Assembly (NCBI RefSeq): GCF_947507565.1
Contig: NC_089183.1
Coordinates: forward strand, 1,116,001-1,180,000
Source of the DNA: Oscarella lobularis
Taxonomy: Eukaryota; Porifera; Homoscleromorpha; Homosclerophorida; Oscarellidae
Direction: 5' to 3'
Length of the DNA: 64,000 nt
Position numbers and translations under genes: made by a program. Within the stretch, counting starts at the first letter, position 1, and the number at the start of each line of letters is the position of its first letter. Shown here one piece after another: positions 1 through 10,700 of this stretch. The notes under the pieces were generated by a model. That model was given only the letters and a program-made list of their open reading frames with translations. It was not told the DNA's origin and did no database searches.

Positions 1-698
1 ACTCATTCAGTTTGGATATCAAATTGCAAAAGGAATGGAATATTTGACAGGGAAAAGGATACTACATCGAGATTTGGCAGCGCGAAATTGCATGTATGGA
101 TCAACGTTTTCATTAATTAATGAGTCACAGAGTGAATGGCTTTAGGGTAAACTGGGATCTTACTATCAAAATCTCCGATTTCGGATTAGCCCGAGCACTA
201 ACGGAAGACAAAGACTATTACCGGATTACACAAGGCAAAGTGGGACTTCCGATTCGATGGGTCGCTCTAGAAGGTTTCACAAAAGGAATATTTACAACAA
301 AAAGTGACATAGTAAGTCAGTTAGAGTGCAAACTGGACCTACTGTAATAGTAAGTTCGTGTCTATTCAGTGGTCCTATGGCATTACATTGTGGGAAGTGA
401 TGACAATGGGGATGACTCCATATCCCGGTGTTGGCGTCGGTAACCTTGTTCCCCTTCTTCAAGAGGGAATGAGACTCAGCCAACCAAGGCATTGCCCTAA
501 TCGAATGTACGCTGCTAACGATCATTGATATCACACTGTTGCTTCAAACATTTTTTCTTTGTTTTCTTATTTAGATTCAAGCTAATGGCTGACTGTTGGT
601 CGGAAAACCCGGAAAAACGACCGTCGTTTCAGCTTTTGGTCAACGACGTCAGTGAGTTCATGTTGGTAACAAAAGCAGCAGAATACACAAGTGTTTAG
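1..698 (+). CDS. Receptor tyrosine kinase, 3' part of the kinase domain (RTK0)
   Basis: Partial gene cut by the window edge; only the C-terminal half of a tyrosine kinase domain is present. Inferred exons are 2-93, 146-311, 370-506 and 575-698 (stop TAG). They carry the catalytic loop HRDLAARN, the DFG motif in SDFGLAR, an activation loop with paired tyrosines (DYYRIT), PIRWVALEG, the [12 protein letters not shown] segment and MADCW near the end of the C-lobe. All introns are GT-AG and 52-68 bp. Exon borders and protein sequence match RTK1 (2573-5820) closely, so the two are tandem paralogs. The catalytic residues seen are intact. By homology it phosphorylates tyrosines on itself and on cytoplasmic partners at the plasma membrane; the ligand is unknown. 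The ectodomain and N-lobe lie outside the window. Confidence 0.85.
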
Positions 699-1032
699 CA
701 GCCTACAGTGACTTTAGAACTCTCTTACGTTCAAATTAATTTGGGATGCTCTCTGATGTTTAGTTATGGGTTTCGTTTTTTTTGGCATCTTGGTCATAGA
801 CTAGAAACCTTGTGCTGCTGAAAATTGAACAAAATAGCCTTACAGTACACATGAATGGCTTCAGACGATTGGCCTTGACGATGGTCCAGCGAATTAATTA
901 GCCGCACTAGACACATATGCATATGATGCAGCTAGACGCCCGATTAACGAACAAAGCTGGAGTTGTAAAGGAAAGGAAAGCTCAGTAGTGATTGCGTTTC
1001 CTTGATGCACGACCCTTGGTCAAAAGGGCAAA

Positions 1033-1054
1033 GGGGCCCCCAAGTGGGGGCCCC
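1033..1054. repeat. Perfect GC-rich hairpin
   Basis: The nine-base arm GGGGCCCCC is followed by the loop AAGT and the complementary arm GGGGGCCCC. It could be a cruciform or terminator-like structure. No flanking gene explains it. Confidence 0.7.
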
Positions 1055-1296
1055 GATGTCAAAGCGCCGTCGACTTACGGCTTTCTTTGACAAAAAATGC
1101 TGTCTTGCAATTGAGGAGAAGAGAAGAGAGACGTCCAAGCTTCAGCTTCGCTATAGAGAACGCGTTGAGTTCGAGAAAAGGAGCGAAATTGTGCCTGTTG
1201 TCGAAAACGATCGAAAGATCGAGAGTGATGATCTGGGGTCCATGATCTGTTTTCGAACTTCTTCTACGGATCGGAAAGAGCACTGCCCGACGAAGC

Positions 1297-1826
1297 ATTT
1301 GCATACCTGCCAACCTTTGAACAAGCCAAAAGCGGGAGATTTTTGAGTGCCACGCCCCGAAAAAATTTCTGGTGTGACCAGTCCAAGCTTTTAAAACAAT
1401 AAATTAAATATTACATCTAATGATCCGGCTAAGTTATAGAAATGAAAGCTAAAGATTGTCCCTGCGTGTGAGTCTCGACGCCCCGCAGTCTGCTCCTCTC
1501 CGGTATTGCTTGCAGTACTACTCATATCGGGGTCACGGTACGCTTTCAGTGCCGTAGGAAGATATTTTAGAGAGAGGAGGCTGCGCGCGCAAAAAATTTT
1601 CGAGACCACGCCCACATAACGCATTTTTGAGGTTGATTTTTGCTACTTTAGAGTGCTTACTAAATAACTGGATAACCGAATATTTCGCGAATGAACCAAA
1701 TCTAGGAAAATCCCCAAAGCGGGAGAAAAACTGCTTTTTTTGGAAAGCGGGCGGGAGGCCAATTTTTGCCTCAAAAGCGGGAGTTCTCCCGCTAAAGCGG
1801 GAGAGTTGGCAGCTATGCATTTGGTC
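1297..1826. mobile_element. Candidate non-autonomous DNA transposon (MITE-like)
   Basis: The left end reads TGCATACCTGCCAAC and the right end, reverse-complemented, reads TGCATAGCTGCCAAC, giving a terminal inverted repeat of about 15 bp with one mismatch. Inside each end are copies of AAGCGGGAG or its complement; near the right end they form a self-complementary CTCCCGCTAAAGCGGGAG. CCACGCCC motifs lie near both ends. There is no transposase frame. No clean target-site duplication is visible, so the superfamily is unassigned. Confidence 0.5.
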
Positions 1827-2178
1827 GAAAAAGAGCGCTGTGACGATGCCTGCAACGTACCGATGCTAGCGTGCGTTGCGTTTCATGCAGAACGCCTTCA
1901 GAGAAATCCGAGCGTCCGCGTCTTCTTTTTCGTCTCGCTGCATCGTCACATTATGGTCTAACTCGTCATGAAGCTCGCAGGCAAGGCAGGTGAACCGCTA
2001 GGGTGTGATCGCGTCAAGTTCCGGGAAGACCAAGTCTTCACGTACGCGCCAATACGTACACGCTGGGACGCAGGCACCTACACGTAACTTGTCGCACGTT
2101 CATCTTCGCGCTGGCCCAAGACCGAGGGTTCTCTTGATCCGCGAAGATTTCTCTAACTACGTCAGTCACTAAATTTAG

Positions 2179-2235
2179 CACCGCGAGAATGCAGATTATT
2201 CATGAGCTCAACCTGAAAGATTCATTCTCGTGGTG
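2179..2235. repeat. Imperfect inverted repeat upstream of RTK1
   Basis: CACCGCGAGAATG and CATTCTCGTGGTG are reverse complements with one mismatch, separated by about 31 bp. It lies just upstream of the decayed first LDLa exon of RTK1. It may be a remnant of a small inverted-repeat element or a structured leader. Confidence 0.4.
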
Positions 2236-2257
2236 AAATAATAATTTTCACGACGAT

Positions 2258-2320
2258 TTTCAATGTACCAAATGGACAGTGCATTTCTCGACGTCATTGT
2301 TGGGCGAAAAGGAAGCGGCG
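2258..2320 (+). pseudogene. Decayed first LDLa exon of RTK1
   Basis: The stretch is similar to the start of the RTK2 ectodomain exon at about 15798: both contain GATTTTCAATGT and CAGTGCATTTCTCGACGTC. Here the reading frame is lost soon after and the cysteine pattern cannot be continued. It suggests that RTK1 once had the same N-terminal LDLa module as RTK2. About 250 bp of unrelated-looking DNA separates it from the next recognisable LDLa module at 2573. Confidence 0.5.
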
Positions 2321-2572
2321 TCGGCGATTGCGCGTTACGACCACGGCGGCGTCGCGGGGATCGTCTCGCAGTCGTTTTTGCGTCCTCGCACGCCGTCGAT
2401 CCGGTTCGAATTGGTCTTTCACGTGAAAGACAGGACGCAGTTCCGCATGCAAGCTAGCGCTTCCATCGATTGTCATATCTATGTAATGCTATGATCATTG
2501 ATGAGATAGGCAACCAGGCTCGTAACGAGCGAAAAAAGGTAGTCTAGCGTACGAATAGCTTTGCTGCGACGG

Positions 2573-5500
2573 CGACAACGATTGTGGCGATTTATCAGAT
2601 GAGCAAAACTGTTCTAGCTACTGCCGCCAAGATCTGTTACGTTTTTCGTGCAACGACGCAAAGTTTTGTATTCCACAAGATTATCGCTGTGACGGTGACA
2701 ACGACTGTGGAGATTTATCACATGAACAAAACTGTTTCAGCTCATGTCGCCAAAATTTCTCAAGGTTTTGGTGCAAAAATAACAACCGTTGTATTCGCCA
2801 AACCAGGCGCTGTAACAATGAGAACGACTGTGGAGATTTTTCAGATGAATTATGCTGTGAGGGGGGAGCTACCAATCAGTTCGCGGTTTGGGCAGTGCGA
2901 CGACGGAAGTTGTATTCATCGAAACTACCGCTGTGACGGCGACAACGACTGTGGCGACTCTTCAGATGAACGAAATTGTTCTAGCTACTGTCGCCAAGAT
3001 TCGTCACGTTTCGGGTGCAACAAGAACGGCTCTTGTATTCCTCTAAACTTCAGCTGTAACGTTTTCAATGACTGCGGAAATTTTTCAAATGAGCTCTGCT
3101 GCAATAAGAACAGTACGAGCCAGGTTTGGCAGTGCGACGACGGAAGTTGTATTCATCAAAACTACCTCTGCGACGGCGACAACGACTGTGAAGAGTTTTC
3201 ACATGAATTTTGCTGTGATGAGAGAGCTAACAGCCAGTTCGCGCTTTGGCATTGCGACAATGGAAGTTGTATTAAACAAGACTACCGCTGTGACGGTGAC
3301 AACGACTATGGCGATTTTTCAGATGAACAAAACTGTCCTAGCTACTGCCGCCAAGATCCTTTACGGTTTTGGTGCAACAAAAACGACTCTTGCATTCCTA
3401 AAAACTTCGTCTGTAACGGTTTTAACGACTGTGGCGATTTTTCAGATGAACTGTGCTGTGACGGAAAAATTAGCAGCCAAGATTGGCAGTGCGACGATGG
3501 AAGAAGCTGCATTAAGCAAAACTACCGCTGCGACGGCGACAACGATTGTGGCGATTTATCAGATGAAAGAAACTGTTCTAGCTACTGCCGCCAAGAGCCG
3601 TTACGATTCTGGTGCAAAAATGACAACCGTTGTATCCATGAAAACAACCTCTGTGACGGTTACAACGACTGTAGTGATGAATCTGATGAACTGTACTGTG
3701 ATGGGAAAATTAGCAGCCACGTTTGGCAGTGCGACGATGGAAGTTGTATTAAGCAAAAATACCGCTGCGACGGCGACAACGATTGTGGCGACTTATCAGA
3801 TGAACAAAACTGTTCTAGCTACTGCCTCCAAGAGCCGTCACGGTTTTGGTGCAAAATTGACAACCGTTGTATTTATGAAAAGAACCGCTGTAATGGTTAC
3901 AACGACTGTAGCGGTGAATCTGATGAATTATGCTGTGATGGGAAGACTGGCAGCCGGGATTGGCATTGCGACGACGGAAGTTGTATCAATAAAAACTACC
4001 ACTGTGACGGTGAATACGACTGCCAAGACTCTTCAGACGAAAATAACTGCGGTAGGAAAGTACTAGTAATGGGAATCATACCGTAGCTTTGTGATGAACA
4101 AAAGGGAACCTCTCTAGTAGTTTCGTGCTCCTTACGATCAGGTAGGAAAAAACCTTTTGGAATTGGCTCAAAATGAAATTGAGCAGAGACAAAGAAAGGT
4201 TGTAAAAGAAGTTGTTGTTAGGCCGTATTCTGCTGCAACTGTATATATAAGCCCTTATCTAACAAATCCGTAATATAACCTAATAAGAAATGGAAGAATT
4301 GGTGCATGAAAATGCCCACACCTTTCTTCTGAAAATATGAAACACTCGACCAATTTCATTTTTTTAGGAATTGAGAAAATTGTTGTTCCATCGACTCTCT
4401 TTGCGTTGATGGTTTTTATACTTACACCTCTAATCGTAATTTGCTGCAGAAAACGCTTCGCCTGCAACTTCCGACGTCGTACGAAAGAAGAACAAACACC
4501 TATCACTAACGTTGAAATGCGAACCAGTACGAGCAGCGTTTGGGATTCCGAAATCGTTGCGGAAATAGGCGACTTGGGCGTTTGTCCTACACGTCTAACG
4601 GTAGAAAAGGACATTGGAGAAGGTCAATCGACTAAATGATCCGTTTGAAAGATTGTCATGTACAGTACTGTACCTCTTTGTAGGCAATTTCGGAAGAGTC
4701 TACAAGTGCCTGTTAAACGGGAATACGGTTGCCGCAAAATCAGCTAAATCAGGTCATAAATTCAATCGAATACTATCCAGGCATATGAAACGCAATTGAA
4801 CGATATAGGAGTGAATGTGCGTGACTTCATATTTGAAGCCCTTAGAATGAAATGCCTTAGTCATCCAAATGTTATGACATTGATTGGCATTTGCTGGTCG
4901 CCCAATCCTGAGCAGGAGCAATACTACAGACCTATGATACTGCTTCCCTATATGGCTTTACAAGACTTGAGAACATACTTGCGAAAGCAACAATCAATTT
5001 ATGTTCTCAGTTCTCCAGCTGAGGACGCCGGAGACGTGATTATGCCCCGTGACGTAACGTTTGCTGCCAATTCATATTTCATTTTGCGTATTTCTCCGAT
5101 CATTTTAGCTTTTCAGACTTATTCAGTTTGGATATCAAGTTGCAAAAGGAATGGAATATTTGACCGGAAAAATGATATTACATCGAGATTTGGCAGCGCG
5201 AAATTGCATGTATTAATTAATGTTTTAATCGCACTTACAATATAATTTACGTATTTAATGGTTTTAGGGTAGACTGGGATCTCGCTATCAAAATATCCGA
5301 TTTTGGGTTAGCCCGAGCATTGGAAGATGACGAGGACTATTACCGGATTACACCAGGCAAAGTTGGACTTCCGATTCGCTGGGCTGCTCTAGAAGGTCTA
5401 ACAGAAGGAATATTTACTACAAAAAGTGACGTTGTGAGTCAGTTAGAGCGCAAACTCGACCTATTGAAGTAACGTTGTCTCCTTATGTGCAGTGGTCATA

Positions 5501-5820
5501 TGGCATTACGTTGTGGGAAGTGATGACAATGGGAATGACGCCATATCCCGGTGTTGGTGTCGCTAACCTTGTTCCGCTCCTTCAAGAAGGAATGCGACTC
5601 AGCCAACCTAAGCATTGTCCTCATCAAATGTACAGTACAGTACTAACGATCATTGATATGCCGCCGTTGCATCAAATATTTGTTTGTCTAATGTAGGTTC
5701 AATATAATGGCTGACTGTTGGTTGAAAAACCCAGAAGAGCGTCCCTCGTTTCAGGTATTGGTCAACGAAATCAGTGAACTTATTTTGGCAAACAAAGCAG
5801 CAGAATACACAAGATTTTAG
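2573..5820 (+). CDS. LDLa-repeat receptor tyrosine kinase (RTK1)
   Basis: Single-pass membrane receptor kinase. The ectodomain exon (to 4051) encodes about 13 LDL-receptor class A modules with the Ca-binding [13 protein letters not shown] signature; one has lost a cysteine (NDYGD). The next exon (4368-4622) carries a hydrophobic TM segment ([16 protein letters not shown]) and the juxtamembrane region. The kinase follows: P-loop GEGNFGRV split by an intron (4684-4752), VAAK lysine, helix-C glutamate in FEALRM (4809-5053), HRDLAARN (5109-5209), DFG (5268-5433), C-lobe (5493-5629) and tail (5697-5820). All key catalytic residues are present. The first three LDLa modules (2573-2880) are in another frame: an extra G in the run 2890-2892 separates them from the rest. 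The 5' exons and signal peptide are not identifiable, so the gene is either 5'-damaged or carries an assembly error. Confidence 0.8.
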
Positions 5821-7041
5821 AAGCCTACAGTGACACTGAACTCCCTTAGCTATTATTCTAGGCCTTACAGTTCTCTCTTTAGTTACGGTGTCGTTCGCGC
5901 TGATATCATATTTATAGACTAGAAACCTTGTTCTGCTGAAACTTGAATAAAAGTATTTAGGAAAGACTTGCAGTAGCGTATATCCCACGAAACAATTCGA
6001 AGCTATTGAAGCCTACGTTTTGAAACGGCTTCATCCGTTGCCTGTCTTCTTCCCTTGACTACCTCCTCAAGTGTTTGAAGACAACTATTATGCATGCCGA
6101 GACATCGAATAAAAAATATTCCAAGTTCCTGAATGCCTCTAATCAGAGACAATGGTGCTTATGAGGAAGTACTAGACCCTGGTTGGATTGCTGCCCTAAT
6201 CAATTGGATCCTTGCTGGTCTATGCAGAGATAAAAGATCTCTGGTCTATGTACGTGCGCTGGCCTCGGTGGCTAATATATTGCCTTATTCCAAAGTCAGC
6301 AGAAAGAGCCTTATGGTCACAGATACGGAAATTAAAAGGGACAACCAACACGATGACCGTATACGATAGAACGCCCACGCGACTAATTCCGTCTTAATTC
6401 CACGTTAGCGTGAGGCATGTTGAGTCCTCTATTTGGATGGGAGGCCCCTTTCGGTCGCGGAGTAGTTTTCTTTGCTAGAATGACGCCTTTTGAGCTTCAG
6501 ACGCGCTCATCATATCAGCAGAATTATTGGCACAGGATATGCCAACAGCTCAGCGATCTTACTTTACCTTACGCATCGGTCGAGAACGAGTTCCGCGGTT
6601 GCTAGGGCTCTTGAGCGTCGCTCAACGACGTCAGTCTCCTCTCTCCGTGCCCTGCTCCAGAATACGATCTCCTGCTCCATGCGTTTTCTTCGACTAGCGC
6701 ACTTTATAACGAGCTGATCAACCGGTGCTACAAAAAGGAACCAGCCCAACTGCGAAGTCCTTTCGACACGCTTTTGAGTTCGCTGATCTCGTTTGCTCGA
6801 AGAGAGTTCAAGGCTGCGGCAAATCTCTGATTTGTTTGAGAAATCCGGGGCATGCATGACGCCGTTTCGCCAAGAAGATCGACTGTACACGATCCTTAGG
6901 AATTTCTAAATAATTGGCTTCAATTTGTAAGTTGTATACGAGATTTGTGAGTAGGCCTTCCACCTCTGTAGTGCGATCTTCGAATTTCGATCTTTTACGT
7001 AAACGACTTGGTTTATGTAGACTAGGATTCCCTTCCTTGAC
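5821..7041. other. Gene-poor stretch between RTK1 and 5S rRNA
   Basis: No gene is confidently supported. A plus-strand frame at 6133-6369 and minus-strand frames at 6564-6890 and 6808-7053 are open, but show no recognised domain, no paralog in the window and no convincing splice pattern. The minus-strand frame beginning MAVDVKEGNPSLHKPSR is basic and could be an exon of an unknown gene; I cannot support it. Confidence 0.4.
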
Positions 7042-7160
7042 GTCTACGGCCATACCACGTTGAAAGCACCGGTTCTCGTCCGATCACCGAAGTTAAGCAA
7101 CGTAGGGCCCGGATAGTACTTGGATGGGAGACCGCCTGGGAACACCGGGTGCTGTAGACT
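7042..7160 (+). rRNA. 5S ribosomal RNA
   Basis: Full-length 5S rRNA of about 119 nt beginning GTCTACGGCCATACCACG and ending GGTGCTGTAGAC. It contains the internal promoter blocks typical of animal 5S genes (GAAGTTAAGCAACG; TACTTGGATGGGAGACCGCC), and the two ends pair as in the closing stem. It is transcribed by RNA polymerase III. It is a single copy in this window, not part of a visible tandem array. Confidence 0.95.
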
Positions 7161-7167
7161 TTTTTTC
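7160..7167 (+). terminator. Pol III terminator of 5S rRNA
   Basis: A run of T residues follows immediately after the 5S 3' end, the usual RNA polymerase III stop signal. Confidence 0.85.
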
Positions 7168-7229
7168 TAAGATCTTATTTCTTCTTTCCGAAATTGAGTG
7201 TCGTTCGTTTGTCGTTGACACTGGCGGCA

Positions 7230-7327
7230 CATTTATTGAGGCGGGACGAAATTGTATGGGCTAAATGAACACGTGTAAAGCAGTTTTGCAGTTGGGAAGA
7301 GGAGCTTTGACTTTGGCGGTCATGGCC
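7230..7327 (+). pseudogene. Remnant of a K-type ankyrin gene (K0)
   Basis: Contains the end of one intron and the first part of an ankyrin exon (TTGCAG acceptor, then LGRGALTLAVM) that matches the third ankyrin exon of the K family and the truncated K3 at 31100-31190. The remainder of the gene is gone. The downstream spacer to the Death-domain end of gene A is shared with the K3/C spacer, so K0 and A were once arranged like K3 and C. Confidence 0.7.
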
Positions 7328-7345
7328 ATAGATACTAGTATCTAT
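7328..7345. repeat. 18-bp perfect palindrome at the K0 break
   Basis: ATAGATACTAGTATCTAT is its own reverse complement. It sits exactly where the K0 ankyrin exon stops matching its paralogs and is absent from the otherwise similar K3 spacer, so it may mark the deletion junction. Confidence 0.7.
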
Positions 7346-7765
7346 GATTTGACCAACTCAGCTTAATTAATTAATTAAACGTGACATGTCGCTAATTTGC
7401 CTCAATCCTAACACTGTTGGAGACAACCTAAAATACTTTTATCAAAATTACAAAATCAGAAAATAAAATATGCCGATTAGTAACGTTCCCCATAATACCA
7501 CGAAAAAAGTAAACGTACATAAAATGAAAAAATCAAACGCTTTGGTTGTGAGACTTTACTAACAAATGCATTAGTAAGTGTAAAAGCACTAAAAATGATA
7601 GGTGCAAAAGTGTAAAAGAAGAGGTGTAAAAGTGTGAGGGGAGACGCTTATGTAAACTGATGCGAGGAAAGGGTCGTACTAAATAAAATACCTGAGTGGG
7701 CCCTCTGCACCTGAAAAGCCTATAAAAGCATGAAGAGTTATTCTTCGATCGTGCATACCAGTTTC
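7346..7765. other. Convergent 3' spacer between K0 and gene A
   Basis: AT-rich non-coding DNA closely similar to 31200-31620, the spacer between K3 and gene C. It contains AATAAAATATGCC, a possible polyadenylation signal on the plus strand, and repeated GTGTAAAAG motifs (about 7578-7640). No gene is seen. Confidence 0.6.
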
Positions 7766-10700
7766 TTAATTTTTACCTGGAAAGACTTCAGCAACTTGAG
7801 TGGTGTACCCTTCTTCCATCATCGCTTTGATCAGATGTCTTCGGATGGCGCAGTTGCCATGACGATCACTCCACTCATCTAGCATCGTCAAGGCGCGATC
7901 GCGGTTGTCTCCCTTGCTACTTTCTATCTCGTTTAAAATGTCATTCTGAAAGCCTAACGCTCTTCCTATGTGACGCCACACAGCTTGAATTAGTTTTGAA
8001 ACTTTCATCCTTTCCCCGTCAGTGACAGGTGCGTCGAGATGCAACTCTAAGTAAAAAAATATTTACAACTTGATCGTAGCCTATAGACAATCGCGGCGAC
8101 TTACGTGATGCGGACGAAGTGTACAAACTGTCGGCTAAAAGCCGGCTAAGTCGTCCTGCAAGTGAAAGAGAACGTGAAAAAGAAGACAGTGCAACGGTTT
8201 ATAGATCTCTCTTACTTGTCGCGATGGTAGAGGGGGCATTAGCTTCAAGGAAAGCCAAATCTTTCCTGGCGGCTTTTTCCTGAAAAGGAGATAATTACGA
8301 GATACATGTTCATCACTGGCTATCTTTGCATTTACTTCTTCCAAAGAAAACTCCAGGGAGCCACAATCGTGAAGAATAACAAGCAGGTACAGCAAGCTCA
8401 ACTCCCGAGCCGAGTCAACAAAACTCTTTATCGTAGCGTCCAGATTATTACTCCAAAGACTCAGAAATTGCTCAGCAGATTTGCACTGATATCTATCAAC
8501 GGTCGAAAAGCCAGGCAAACGCCTAGCCAATGCTGATCTCCCTTCGGGATCCTTATCAAGACATTCACAAAGAGCGTGGCGAGCTTCGTAAGGAACAAAA
8601 GCAAAATGATCGTCGGGAAGAGCTAGGAGGTCTTCCAAAGAGTCTTTCACTTCATTGCCGCTGCTGACTGTCGCGCTTGAGTACCGGGAAATCCTGGTGA
8701 TCCTTTCAATAGTCTCTGATTTGTGAGCGCAAGGGAAGTCTTTGTGCTTCTTCATATCGGCGCAGCTTATGTAGAAAAGACTAAACCGAAAACTTTTCTC
8801 TTGAAGAACTCTCGTTCCTATTGCCATTAGATCCGACAGGTGTTTCTTGCACTGCCCTTGGGAATGCGGAGGACCACGTACAATGAAATCAATCGCTTTT
8901 TCGACATCCCTAACTACAACCATTCCTTCAACCGAATAACGGTTGATTGTCTGTTCAATTGCAAGGCCACAATGCCAAACAATTATTTGCAATGTATGAA
9001 AACACGGAGCGTTCCGTGCGTTTAGCTGAATTAACGGCATAATTTCTGGAGGTATAACATCGGCTATTTCTTCGCTCATCAAGCGACGTCCGACGTAAAC
9101 TGTCATTAGACGATTTTCACGCCACACGTGAGGCGGAAAGTCCTTTTGAATTAGAGCAGGAAAAAAGTAGCAACTGGCTTGTTCGTCAGCCGGATAGCAT
9201 AATTCTAAGGAACAGAGAAGTTGGATCATGATGCGAGAAAGTTTCGTCGTTTCAGTCTTTTCAAAAAATTTTTGAATCGATTCTCTACTAGCTGTTCCAG
9301 TATCAAAATGAATTGGTGAATTGCTGGAAGATATAGAAAACAGCGAATTGATACCTCTTCGACACAGCCACGGAAGATCTATAACGATGGTGTCGTCAAT
9401 AACTAGAATCTGAAGATGCACTTATCTCAATGAATAATCAACCCCTTTATAATTACCTCTCCTGTCGCTTGCAAAAATGAGACAAGAAGATCTTGATCCC
9501 TCTCTGAAAGTCCAGCACAGACACTCTCCACGGCAAGCTTTTTAAACAGTTTAGCATCAATACACCGAATAGGAGGGAAATCGCTCAGCTGCAAAAAAAT
9601 ACAATAATCCGCTGGCTTTTATGAATAGTGATTAGCTTGCCTCGTTACTATTAGGAACAATTCTTTTCAAGGCACGAAAAACGTTTTGACGTAAATTTTG
9701 AGTAAGGCGATACCTGGACGAGGCCGCCAAAACGAGATTGCCAAATTTGCGAAAAATTGTCGGTGATGCGCTGGCAGATTTTGGATTCCGCAGAATAGGA
9801 AGAAACGTCTGCTGAACTGTTTCGAATATAGCTGGGACGCTCTTTGCAGCCTACATGGAATGATAGCATAAACCAAGAGAAGAAGACATCTGTTGTGATT
9901 ACATTGAAGAGGTGATGGTGTGCTAGACGAAGACCGCTCAAATCCAAATCATCGATTGAGCCAGAGGAAAAGGCAAGAGTAATAACAAACCACTGATTAA
10001 ATTCGGCACGAAGATATGTAACAAGACGTTTCTGCAATTCTCTCGAAAAATAGCTACCATATACTACAATGCACGCTTTCTCAGGAAGACGAACGCAGCG
10101 TTTAACGAATGACAACAAATAGTGACTTAGCCTTCTATGCTCCTCTTCACTTTGAGTTAGATCAACAACTAGAAGGAAGATTGTCGAAGATGAGGAAAAA
10201 AGTTGCTTGTGCATTTTGTGAAAGAACGGCTGCCCAGCGAAATCGACAACGACGATCTTATCTGCGTAGGAGGTCTCCACAGCGGTGATTTCAACACCGA
10301 TCTTCTGAGACGCATAATTAGCATGCAGAGATTGTACCAGAGTAGTTCTTCGAGCTTCAGCCTTGCCAATAACACAAATCATAACTTGGTTCGACTTTAC
10401 TGTGCCTTGTGCGTAACGCTCTCGATACTGGTATTGAGCCTTGCATACGTAAAAAGACACGCAGTATCGTCATTGAAAGAAACCCGCGCCAGCAAAGTAT
10501 ACTTACCCAAAAGCAAAGCAAAACCTCTTTGAGTTCTGTCGGACAAGGCAGTTCGTGTGAAAAACGCCCATTCTAAAGAAACTATGAGTAGGTAGCAAAA
10601 AAGGCTCTATAGTCCTACTTCGTCACGAAGAGCGGCAAGACCAGGTGATTGAGAGAGGATCATCTTGACGATATTGAGAGCATCACTCGAGATTTCTCTC

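Larger units (their letters stand above)
699..2257. other. Intergenic stretch between RTK0 and RTK1
   Basis: No gene is supported here. It holds a GC-rich perfect hairpin (1033-1054), a candidate MITE-like element with inverted ends (about 1297-1826) and a 13-bp inverted repeat (2179-2235). An open frame at 1002-1346 starts MSKRRRLTAFFDKK, is basic and has no recognised domain. It runs into the MITE end, so it is not called as a gene. Confidence 0.5.

Noticed and set aside
1002-1346. 114-codon basic frame as a transposase or gene
   Set aside because: No catalytic motif, no paralog, and it overlaps the left end of the MITE-like element and the GC hairpin.
3068-4066. 332-codon plus frame rich in Thr/Val/Ala
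   Set aside because: It is the +1 frame of the LDLa repeats; the cysteine and acidic signature is in the other frame. The similar frame at 15945-16685 is rejected for the same reason.
6133-6397. Two overlapping plus frames (78 and 61 codons)
   Set aside because: Short, overlapping, no domain and no splice support; kept only as a note in the intergenic entry.
7042-7167. SINE derived from 5S rRNA
   Set aside because: Full-length 5S with paired ends and an immediate T-run terminator, no fused tail or target duplication, and no second copy in the window.
10203-10532. 109-codon plus frame with a hydrophobic segment (and copies at 17325, 34095)
   Set aside because: Antisense of the conserved Roc exon; the Roc frame has clear motifs. 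At 17400 it matters only as the foreign tail of RTK2.
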